From contig JAOAEH010000084.1 of NCBI GenBank assembly GCA_026416895.1, forward strand, positions 1 to 5,426: a stretch of DNA of 5,426 nucleotides. Reading direction: 5' to 3'. Both the position numbers and the translations under genes were made by a program. Below, in pieces: positions 1 to 5,426 of this stretch (position 1 is its first letter; each line of letters begins with the position of its first letter). This DNA comes from Elusimicrobiales bacterium (GTDB lineage Bacteria > Elusimicrobiota > Elusimicrobia > Elusimicrobiales > UBA9959). The notes under the pieces are model-generated. The model ran no database searches, had not been told where the DNA came from, and was given only the letters and a program-made list of their open reading frames with translations.

Positions 1-944
1 TTTTGTTCTTTTGTCATAGTTAATATTAAATCATTTAATTCCACAAAAGGCCTGTCTATTTGACGCGGAAAATTATTTGAAATCTTTATACCCTCTTTCT
101 CAAGAATTTTTATAACCTCTTGTGGGACAGAAGAATTTTCATCTACATACATTCCAGCTGATGACACTCTGATATCAATTTTTCTATCCATCACAACTTT
201 TCTTGTATACATCTCAGCCATAACACTCCTACAAGTATTACCACTACAGACAAATCCAACTGAATTAATTTTTAAATTAGTTTTAAAAGAAGAAAAAACC
301 AAAGTTAATTCGCCAAATATTTTATCTTTTTCTTTTAACTTAGATAAAACTTGAGAAACATTTCCATATATCCATTCTTCATAAATTTTTGTAAGCTCTC
401 TTGCTATAACACATTCCAACTCACCAAAATTTTCTTTTATAAACAAAAGCAAATCAATAACTCTATTTGGAGATTCATATACAACAAATGGATAACCAAA
501 GGAGACGGCTTGTGCCAAGATCTTTTTTATTTTTGAACTAGATCTTGGTAAAAAACCTAAAAAAGTAAATCTACTTGCATCAAACCCACTACCTACAAGT
601 GCCATTATTAATGAAGAATTGATTCCAACAACTTTAATTTTAATATTGTTTTTTTTTGCTAAATCAACTATTTTCCACCCAGGATCCGAAATAACTGGTA
701 TCCCAGCATCTGTAATAAGTGATATATCTCTATTAGATAAAAGTAAATTCAGAATTTCTTCTAGTGATTTTTCTGAATATTCATTATAACGAATAACTCT
801 TTTTTTTATACCGAAATGATTGAGAAGTTTTATAGATACCCTTGTATCCTCACAAATAACAAAATCAGATCTTTTTAATGTATCAACTGCTTTTGGTGTT
901 AATTCTGAAATATCTCCTATTGGTGTAGCTATAACGTATAGCAC
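1..944 (-). CDS. rsmI: RsmI-type 16S rRNA (cytidine-2'-O)-methyltransferase fused to a LMW protein phosphatase domain (3' partial)
   Basis: The frame is open from GTG 944 to the window edge, giving 314 visible residues and no stop. Residues 1–219 match the RsmI tetrapyrrole-methylase fold: LYVIATPIG at 2–10, CEDTR 31–35, DAGIPVISDPG 79–89, GFLPR 130–134, YESPNR 156–161, ARELTKIYEE 181–190 and GELTLV 211–216. RsmI 2'-O-methylates C1402 of 16S rRNA using SAM. After a linker of about 8 residues, residues 229–314 match a LMW-PTP/YwlE/arsenate-reductase-like domain: VGFVCSGNTCRS 229–240 is the CX5R P-loop (Cys233 nucleophile, Arg239), followed by VSSAG 260–264 and LILTMT 306–311. The catalytic DP loop would lie off the window. 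The C-terminal helical domain usual in RsmI is absent. Oddities: PGPSA reads GINSS (107–111), and TPIGN reads TPIGD. The GTG start is supported by AAGG 7 nt upstream, 4 nt after the HD-GYP stop. I checked the frame codon by codon. The methylase call is firm; activity of either half is inferred. Confidence 0.9.
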   Translation of the reverse strand, partial: MLYVIATPIGDISELTPKAVDTLKRSDFVICEDTRVSIKLLNHFGIKKRVIRYNEYSEKSLEEILNLLLSNRDISLITDAGIPVISDPGWKIVDLAKKNNIKIKVVGINSSLIMALVGSGFDASRFTFLGFLPRSSSKIKKILAQAVSFGYPFVVYESPNRVIDLLLFIKENFGELECVIARELTKIYEEWIYGNVSQVLSKLKEKDKIFGELTLVFSSFKTNLKINSVGFVCSGNTCRSVMAEMYTRKVVMDRKIDIRVSSAGMYVDENSSVPQEVIKILEKEGIKISNNFPRQIDRPFVELNDLILTMTKEQ

Positions 945-948
945 TTTT

Positions 949-2208
949 CTACCTTGACAAATTTTCTTCTTCTAGTAATTCCAAAAATGCTGAAACAACT
1001 TTTGGATCAAATTGTTTCCCGCTTCCTTTTTTAAGCTCTTCTATTGCTTGTTCCTTAGATAATGCTTTTCTATAAGGTCTGTCAGAAGTCATTGCATCCC
1101 AAGCGTCTATTACACTCACAATTCTAGAACCTAAAGGAATTTCTTCACCTTTCAACCCTTCTGGATACCCCATTCCATTATACCATTCATGGTGATATCG
1201 TATCATTTTTGCTACAGGATTTAAAAATTCTATTGGGGAAAGTATTTGATAAGCAATTTCAGGGTGTTTTTTCATCTCTCTATATTCTTCATCTGTTAAC
1301 TTACCTGGTTTTGTTAATATTTTCTCATTCACTCCTATTTTTCCCATATCATGTAAAAGTGCAGCATATTCAATAGACTTTATCATCTGTTGAGGAACAT
1401 TTAATTTTTTGGCTAACTTTACTGCTCTCTCTCTTGCTCTGGAAGCGTGATCTCCTGTATAAGAATCTTTAGCATCTATAATTCTTACTAACGTCTCTAC
1501 TAATTCTAAATAAAATTTTTCAATACTCTGATATAAAAAAATATTTTCTATCATTACAGAAATCTCATCAGCTATAATATTTAAAAATTTTAAATCCCAT
1601 TCAGAAAAAGATGTTTTATTTTCAGGAAGATGAATATTTAAAACTCCTAAAACTCTTTCTCTTGATTTCAGAGGCAACGAAATAAATGGCTCTTTCTGTT
1701 CTTCGTATCCCATAAATTTTTCATAATTTGGATTTTTTTCTGGAACTGTCACAAATATTATCTCACTTTTTTCAAAAGCTCTTCCCGCAACCCCTTCCCC
1801 CGGTTTAAGCTTTATATTTTCAACCAATTCCTGTCTTATATTTTTACTTGCAACAATTACAAGACATTGTTGTTTCTCATCAAAAAGCATGATAGAACCA
1901 CGTTTAGACTCAACTATATCACACGCCCTATCAAGTGCCATTTGATAAAAATCTCTTTCCTTCCCAATAGACACTCCGCTCATACCATAATTGTGGATAG
2001 ATATCATATCAACTAGAAGTTCATCAATTTTATTCCATATCTTTTTTAAATTTTCATAGTCTAATTTCTTATGAGATTTAGAAGAGGAAAGTTTTAACTG
2101 ATATAATCTATTAAGAACAATAAATAAAACTATTAGCAAAATTATATTAAGAGAAATAAAAACATAAATCATATAAATTAGAATAGCAAAAAAAATATTC
2201 AAATTCAA
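949..2208 (-). CDS. Membrane-anchored GAF–HD-GYP protein, probable cyclic-di-GMP phosphodiesterase
   Basis: The product is 419 residues. One hydrophobic segment (about 5–33) should anchor it in the inner membrane, followed by a charged helical linker (about 45–80). A GAF sensor domain spans about 82–228 (RGSIMLFD 103–110, LKPGEGVAGRAF 134–145, SLPLKSRERVLGVLNIH 177–193). An HD-GYP domain spans about 229–415 with its metal and signature residues: YTGDH ending at His254, HDMGK at 286–290, His315 in KKHP, His339/His340, GYP at 347–349, Asp368 and RPYRKALS 377–384. HD-GYP enzymes hydrolyse c-di-GMP; the GAF ligand is unknown. Asn344 stands where most members have Asp in the HHE..DGxGYP stretch. 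No GGDEF or EAL domain is present. The start is uncertain: TTG 2208 overlaps the previous stop (TTGA) and lacks a clear Shine-Dalgarno site, and ATG at Met13 (2172) is the alternative. Expression is probably coupled to the upstream gene. Confidence 0.93.
   Translation of the reverse strand: MNLNIFFAILIYMIYVFISLNIILLIVLFIVLNRLYQLKLSSSKSHKKLDYENLKKIWNKIDELLVDMISIHNYGMSGVSIGKERDFYQMALDRACDIVESKRGSIMLFDEKQQCLVIVASKNIRQELVENIKLKPGEGVAGRAFEKSEIIFVTVPEKNPNYEKFMGYEEQKEPFISLPLKSRERVLGVLNIHLPENKTSFSEWDLKFLNIIADEISVMIENIFLYQSIEKFYLELVETLVRIIDAKDSYTGDHASRARERAVKLAKKLNVPQQMIKSIEYAALLHDMGKIGVNEKILTKPGKLTDEEYREMKKHPEIAYQILSPIEFLNPVAKMIRYHHEWYNGMGYPEGLKGEEIPLGSRIVSVIDAWDAMTSDRPYRKALSKEQAIEELKKGSGKQFDPKVVSAFLELLEEENLSR
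952..955 (-). promoter_or_regulatory. Shine-Dalgarno site for the rsmI fusion gene
   Basis: AAGG on the minus strand lies 7 nt before the GTG at 944, inside the last codons of the HD-GYP gene. It is the clearest ribosome-binding site in the window. It fixes the GTG start, since LYVIATPIG directly after it is the expected N-terminus of RsmI. Confidence 0.65.
2205..2208 (-). other. TTGA stop/start overlap coupling two genes
   Basis: The TGA of the upstream 461-residue gene (2207–2205) overlaps a TTG start (2208–2206) of the HD-GYP gene. No Shine-Dalgarno-like sequence precedes it, so translation would rely on reinitiation by ribosomes finishing the upstream gene. This holds only if TTG, not the internal ATG at 2172, is the real start. 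Confidence 0.5.
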
Positions 2209-3590
2209 TCATAAATAGACGTAATTACATTAGGAGAGACTTTTCTAAAAAAGCCATAAATATTTTTTTCTCCTTTCCATACGATAACTATATATCTCCA
2301 ACTAAGAGGATTACCAACAAGATATTTGATAGGAACTTTGAAAATCACTATACCATCTTTAAATAAAACAGGAAATTCATTTAAAAGCTTATAATCAATT
2401 GTTGTGGATCTATAAAATCTAGCATTTTTACTATTAATTATAAAAGCATACTCCCAAGCCAAGTTATTATCAATCTTTTCACTTTTAAATATTACACTAC
2501 TACTTCCCTGTCCTGCTCTCTTGTTTATATCAATGTATATATGGATATCATTAAAACCAAAGCTAGAAACATCTATAGAAAACAAAGCAGAATCTTCATT
2601 TAAAGTTAAACTAAAAGTTGATTTGTTGCAAATATATTTAACAGAAGATGTAGTTTTTTCTATTTTATAATCACTGATATTATTTAACAAAAAATCATCA
2701 TAAATGAATGATGGAGTAGGTATTGAAAGCAAAGAATAAACTTCAAAAGATATATTCCTCGCTTTCTCATAAAATTCATCTAAATTATCTGATCTTGGAG
2801 GATATAAAGAAACTAAATCACATAAGCTTGAAATAACTTGAGAAGATACAACTTCATTCCGATAAGAAAAAACATCTTTTGATATTCTATTTATAAAATA
2901 GAGAAAATTAATATCTAAATTATTCAAAAAATTATAATATGGAAAATACGAAACAATTTCTGAAGAGGAACTCATCGAATATATTACATCTAAAACTTTA
3001 ACCATATTTAATTTATCTGAAAAACTATCAAATATACTTATTACATTACCTTGAAAAACTCTCTCATCAACTAAAAACAAGGTAGAGGAAGAAGTTAAAA
3101 GTTGTGATGTTGATTTTAAAAGCTCAAAAAAAATAATTTTTCTGCCATTATATTCATATAAACTTGAAACAGCATCATAATTCACAACACCACCACTAAC
3201 CCATAAAAAGGATGAGGGAATTAAATCCCACATCGATAAAGGAAGAAATGAACCTTCAATAAATAAACCTAAAGATTTTGAAGTTAAATTACTAAAATAA
3301 ATACACTCAAAAAAATCCTTTGACAATGATAAATCAGAAAAATTTAAAAATACTTTTTCTTTTCCTTTACTTGAAAAAATTCCTATAGGAAATTTAACAT
3401 ATTCAACATACTCTAAATCATAAACATTACATGCATCAGGTTTTTCTCCAACATATGAAAAAGAGATTTTCATATTTTTTTTACTCGCTAAATTACAAAT
3501 ATGCTCTAAAGTTTTAGTTGAAGATACTAATAAAAACCCAATATCTCTTGAATATATTGAAAAGGAAAGTAATAAAAACAAAAAAATCAT
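2205..3590 (-). CDS. Exported protein, probably a degenerate GH57-like fold with a glucodextranase-C-like C-terminal module
   Basis: The product is 461 residues with an N-terminal hydrophobic stretch (1–14, ending IYS before RD) that looks like a signal peptide, so it likely acts outside the cytoplasm. The best-recognised part is residues about 310–455. DIHIYIDIN 348–356, AWEYAFIINSK 378–388 and VIFKVPIKYLVGNP 415–428 follow the pattern of the glucodextranase/amylopullulanase C-terminal DOMON-like beta-sandwich. Before it, LDEFYEKARN (270–279) and VYSLLSIPTP (284–293) resemble the helices that precede this module in GH57 enzymes. LYEYNGRKIIFF (144–155) and LFLVDERVF (171–179) could align with the GH57 segments that normally hold LFRD and DGEN. 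The catalytic motifs themselves (HQPY-like, GxWxPE, DGEN) are not seen, so it is probably not an active glycosidase. The start ATG overlaps the preceding TGA (ATGA), with a closely spaced AGGG (3598–3595). The gene is real; the GH57 link is tentative, the C-terminal module more likely. Confidence 0.8.
   Translation of the reverse strand: MIFLFLLLSFSIYSRDIGFLLVSSTKTLEHICNLASKKNMKISFSYVGEKPDACNVYDLEYVEYVKFPIGIFSSKGKEKVFLNFSDLSLSKDFFECIYFSNLTSKSLGLFIEGSFLPLSMWDLIPSSFLWVSGGVVNYDAVSSLYEYNGRKIIFFELLKSTSQLLTSSSTLFLVDERVFQGNVISIFDSFSDKLNMVKVLDVIYSMSSSSEIVSYFPYYNFLNNLDINFLYFINRISKDVFSYRNEVVSSQVISSLCDLVSLYPPRSDNLDEFYEKARNISFEVYSLLSIPTPSFIYDDFLLNNISDYKIEKTTSSVKYICNKSTFSLTLNEDSALFSIDVSSFGFNDIHIYIDINKRAGQGSSSVIFKSEKIDNNLAWEYAFIINSKNARFYRSTTIDYKLLNEFPVLFKDGIVIFKVPIKYLVGNPLSWRYIVIVWKGEKNIYGFFRKVSPNVITSIYD
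3587..3590 (-). other. ATGA stop/start overlap coupling two genes
   Basis: The TGA of the CBM48 gene (3589–3587) overlaps the ATG (3590–3588) of the 461-residue gene. The only Shine-Dalgarno-like sequence is AGGG at 3598–3595, just 4 nt from the ATG. The arrangement is typical of translational coupling and suggests the two proteins are made in a linked ratio. Confidence 0.7.
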
Positions 3591-4057
3591 TTTACCCTAA
3601 TTACTGAAACCTTTTTATCATTATAAAAATCAACTTCTGGATTAAGCGGATCAAGAACTTCTTTTCCATCAACTAGAAATATATATCTATAGTTTCCACT
3701 GACTACAGGTACACTAAAAGACCATTTTTTATCAGAACCTTTTATCATCTGGCGAGCTCTCCATTTAGTAAAATCTCCAACAATCAAAACATTTGAAGCA
3801 TCTATCTCCAAAACTATATTAATCACATGCAAACTAGGGAAATTCATATCTCCAGATTCAGAAGTATTCATTGGAGGTATTTTTGAAACAATAGATTTTT
3901 TAACAAACCTCATTGGTTTATCTACCCACCTATCCAAAAAACCAAAATACTCGGAAAATACCTTTCTCATTATAGGAATTGGAATAACTAGAAATACAAA
4001 CAATACACCAATTAAAATTATAAGAAAATCCTTTTTTTCAAGTCTCTTCATATTCAT
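3587..4057 (-). CDS. Membrane-anchored CBM48/AMPK-type glycogen-binding-fold protein
   Basis: The product is 156 residues. Basic residues at 4–9 precede a single hydrophobic helix (about 11–29), giving an N-in anchor with the rest predicted outside the inner membrane. A polar linker (about 31–75) leads to an Ig-like early-set domain of the CBM48/AMPK glycogen-binding type (about 77–156). It has VLIVGDFTKWR 90–100 (family pattern V.v.GdFN.W), W112, GNYRYIFLVDGKEVLDPLNP 121–140 and the closing strand KKVSVIRVK. The family binds alpha-glucans or sits beside GH13 domains. Trp99 and Trp112 are retained, but sugar binding is not shown. There is no enzyme domain. It overlaps the radical SAM gene by 20 nt from ATG 4057, or by 14 nt if the second ATG (4051) is used; AAGG lies 10 nt before the first. 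Its neighbour downstream also carries a glucanase-type module, which suggests a shared envelope role. Confidence 0.88.
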   Translation of the reverse strand: MNMKRLEKKDFLIILIGVLFVFLVIPIPIMRKVFSEYFGFLDRWVDKPMRFVKKSIVSKIPPMNTSESGDMNFPSLHVINIVLEIDASNVLIVGDFTKWRARQMIKGSDKKWSFSVPVVSGNYRYIFLVDGKEVLDPLNPEVDFYNDKKVSVIRVK

Positions 4058-4685
4058 CCAAATATGGCCTTAACTTGAACCCAACATTTAATTCATTTGC
4101 AAATTTTTCTACAGCTTTTATATCAACTCCTTTTAAATCAACCGCAGTTACAACAACTTCTTTTACACTTTTTTTAGCGTTTTTAATAAATTCTATTACA
4201 GACTCAAAAGCTCCCTCCTTAAATTGTTCAAATGGCCTCATAATTTCATACCATTTAATTTTATCTACTGTATTTAAACTTATATAAATACTATCAACAA
4301 TGCAAAGCTCTTCAGTTATATCTCGCCTACAAATCAAATTCCCCATGCCATTTGTATTAATTCTAATTCTTATATCATTAGTTACCTTATTAAGCATACC
4401 TTTGCGTATTTCACTAATTATCTTTTTTACAACATCCCATCTCATTAAAGGTTCACCATAACCACAAAAAACTATCTCATTATAATATCTTTCTTCAAAT
4501 TTTTTTACTATCTCTTTAACTACTTCATCAGAGGAAGGTTCATTGTCTATCTTCAAATTATACCCCCGATAATTCATATTCCATTTTAACTTTATACAAA
4601 ATACACATAAATTAGGGCATCTGTTCGTAATATTTAAATAAAGCGCTCCTTTATATTCATACACAATAGAATATTGTTTATTCAT
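4038..4685 (-). CDS. TatD-linked-type radical SAM protein
   Basis: The product is 215 residues. The N-terminus LYLNITNRCPNLCVFC (15–30) holds the CxxxCxxC motif (Cys23, Cys27, Cys30) that binds the 4Fe-4S cluster used to cleave SAM. VFCGYGEPLMRWD (72–84) is the GGEP-type SAM-binding segment, IRINTNG (107–113) the next barrel strand, SLNT (136–139) and LRPYLDEYEE (205–214) the end. The short single-domain length and the LNITNRCPN...CGYGEPL pattern fit the family found beside or fused to TatD nucleases in many bacteria; its substrate is unknown. No SPASM or other auxiliary cluster domain is present. TatD is not in this window. The ATG at 4685 has no good Shine-Dalgarno site but gives the expected N-terminus. 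The stop falls 20 nt inside the next gene. I am confident of radical SAM and fairly confident of the subfamily. Confidence 0.92.
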   Translation of the reverse strand: MNKQYSIVYEYKGALYLNITNRCPNLCVFCIKLKWNMNYRGYNLKIDNEPSSDEVVKEIVKKFEERYYNEIVFCGYGEPLMRWDVVKKIISEIRKGMLNKVTNDIRIRINTNGMGNLICRRDITEELCIVDSIYISLNTVDKIKWYEIMRPFEQFKEGAFESVIEFIKNAKKSVKEVVVTAVDLKGVDIKAVEKFANELNVGFKLRPYLDEYEET

Positions 4686-4723
4686 AGAGATATTTTATCA
4701 TTTCTAAAAAAACACTTTGAATT
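4686..4723 (-). other. Short AT-rich intergenic gap
   Basis: These 38 nt separate the barrel gene from the radical SAM gene and form the largest gap in the window. They are almost entirely A and T on both strands. I see no hairpin with a T-run that would act as a terminator and no convincing promoter, so read-through is likely. Confidence 0.5.
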
Positions 4724-5426
4724 TTAAAAAATTATCACATCATAATTTTCATTTTTTTGATGCAATGGAGAAAATTTTTTTTCTTTAGTTTTATCAATAT
4801 AATTAGAATGAATATCCTTTTTTAACTTTTGGTTATTTTTAATATCATATTTATTATTATAATCTGAAGGAAAAATATTTGGAGTAGTAAAAAAATAAGT
4901 AAATGAAATTTTCATACCATTTGAACCTAAGATAGATGGAAATTCAAAAGAACAAGATAGATAAACATTTTCTATAAGCAAACCAAGGCCTGTAAAATAT
5001 CTTGACAGATTCACTCCCTTTTTATAACCACCAAGCACTCTTAACGGAAATTTTCTGACAGAAAACTCACCCGCAATAGAAGTTGATGAATAATCTTTTG
5101 ACTTTCTAAAACCAAAACCAATAGATAAAAATAAATCTCTAAAATTAAAATATTTGGAAATTTCAGCAATAAAAAAATTCGGCAAATACTCTTTCGCACT
5201 TAAATATTTTATACTACCTCCAAAATTTTCAACACCAATTCTAAAAATATATCTAGTAGGTGTATTTATAAGAAAATCCATATCTAAAGCATAAGTTGAA
5301 GCAGAATATTTTTCAGCAAGAGTAGATGAAATATATTTTGCCTTAAAACCTAAAAATATATTTTTGTATATTCTTGTTCCATATCCACCGCCTAGCATAT
5401 AATCTTTTTCAAAAACCAAATTTTCC
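4724..5426 (-). CDS. PorV/UPF0164-like outer-membrane beta-barrel protein (5' partial)
   Basis: The frame is open from the right window edge to the TAA at 4726–4724. The first in-frame start-like codon, TTG 5419, is probably internal: open codons precede it, and the signal peptide and N-terminal GARALGMGG-like start expected of this family are missing. Residues are numbered from that TTG. Alternating aromatic and small residues form repeated amphipathic strands, such as NIFLGFKAKYIS 20–31, YIFRIGVENFGGSIKYL 57–73 and LFLSIGFGF 96–104. The stretch KYISSTL, then a region with ALDMDFLI (44–51), then the GVENFGGSIKYL...LP segment (62–80) is the PorV/PorQ/UPF0164 pattern. These are 14-stranded-type outer-membrane proteins related to FadL; some serve secretion systems, most have unknown cargo. 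The barrel appears to end near KISFTYFF (170–177). A hydrophilic Lys/Asn-rich tail of about 50 residues follows, which is unusual because barrels normally end in the last strand. The family call is moderately sure. Confidence 0.8.
   Translation of the reverse strand, partial: ENLVFEKDYMLGGGYGTRIYKNIFLGFKAKYISSTLAEKYSASTYALDMDFLINTPTRYIFRIGVENFGGSIKYLSAKEYLPNFFIAEISKYFNFRDLFLSIGFGFRKSKDYSSTSIAGEFSVRKFPLRVLGGYKKGVNLSRYFTGLGLLIENVYLSCSFEFPSILGSNGMKISFTYFFTTPNIFPSDYNNKYDIKNNQKLKKDIHSNYIDKTKEKKFSPLHQKNENYDVIIF

Larger units (their letters stand above)
1..5426 (-). other. Six-gene probable operon
   Basis: All genes point the same way, with junctions of +38, -20 (or -14), -4, -4 and +4 nt. No internal terminator or promoter was recognised. 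The operon is open at both ends: its first gene lacks a start in the window and its last lacks a stop. Co-transcription is inferred from spacing only. Confidence 0.75.

Noticed and set aside
240..290. Frameshift or lost stop creating an artificial RsmI–phosphatase fusion
   Set aside because: Both domains keep intact motifs in exactly the same frame, and no start codon or ribosome-binding site stands before the phosphatase domain, so a genuine fusion is simpler. A sequencing error cannot be fully excluded without reads.
351..536. 61-residue open frame on the plus strand
   Set aside because: It lies opposite the well-conserved RsmI domain, resembles nothing known and has no ribosome-binding site of note. 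It is a shadow of the minus-strand gene.
515..548. Perfect 9-bp inverted repeat CCAAGATCT / AGATCTTGG with a 16-nt loop
   Set aside because: It falls inside the RsmI coding region, in a variable Lys/Ser-rich loop (about codons 133–144). It has no terminator-like position, and one such repeat is about what chance allows in 5.4 kb of biased DNA.
4075..4287. 70-residue open frame on the plus strand
   Set aside because: It is antisense to the C-terminal half of the radical SAM gene, with low-complexity Ser/Thr/Phe composition expected from reversed Lys/Glu-rich codons.
4678..4701. Possible 7-codon leader peptide (MIKYLYE) overlapping the radical SAM start
   Set aside because: It has no ribosome-binding site and no attenuator-like structure or codon run. 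Short ATG frames are common by chance in AT-rich DNA.
5417..5419. TTG as the true start of the barrel gene
   Set aside because: The frame stays open upstream to the window edge, and the N-terminal export signal and first strands of the family would be missing, so the gene most likely begins outside the window.

Overview
The window carries six protein genes, all on the minus strand and read from right to left. They are so tightly packed that they are probably one operon with a promoter beyond the right edge. The order of transcription is: (1) the 3' part of a PorV/UPF0164-like outer-membrane beta-barrel gene, (2) a TatD-linked-type radical SAM protein, (3) a small membrane-anchored protein with a CBM48/AMPK-type glycogen-binding fold, (4) a secreted protein that looks like a degenerate GH57 glycosidase with a glucodextranase-C-like module, (5) a membrane-bound GAF–HD-GYP cyclic-di-GMP phosphodiesterase, and (6) an RsmI-type 16S rRNA methyltransferase fused in frame to a low-molecular-weight protein phosphatase, cut by the left edge. 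Junctions are a 38-nt gap, a 20-nt overlap (14 nt if the second Met is used), two 4-nt stop/start overlaps (ATGA and TTGA) and a 4-nt gap. No RNA gene, mobile element, CRISPR array, long repeat or clear terminator was seen.

The DNA is strongly AT-rich (roughly 30% GC by eye) and favours AT-rich codons such as TTA, AGA and ATA. TGA is used as a stop, so the code is the standard bacterial one. The PorV/UPF0164-like barrel and the proteins with signal peptides or membrane anchors point to a diderm bacterium. The combination would fit low-GC groups such as spirochaete-like lineages, Elusimicrobiota or candidate phyla like WOR-3, but the sequence alone does not settle the phylum.

The left end is the most unusual part. 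From the GTG at 944 the minus strand reads open to the window edge. About 220 residues of RsmI methylase lead, with no stop and no start codon at the boundary, into a LMW-PTP/YwlE-type domain with the P-loop CSGNTCRS. The usual C-terminal domain of RsmI is missing and the phosphatase takes its place. The RsmI part also has a degraded PGPSA SAM-site motif.

The centre (2205–4057) holds two exported proteins that both carry alpha-glucan-enzyme-like modules but no recognisable catalytic residues, directly downstream of an outer-membrane barrel gene. This suggests an envelope-related set that reuses carbohydrate-active-enzyme folds for binding or structure. How these envelope genes, the c-di-GMP enzyme and the rRNA methylase–phosphatase fusion work together cannot be deduced. 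Their translational coupling does argue that they are made together.
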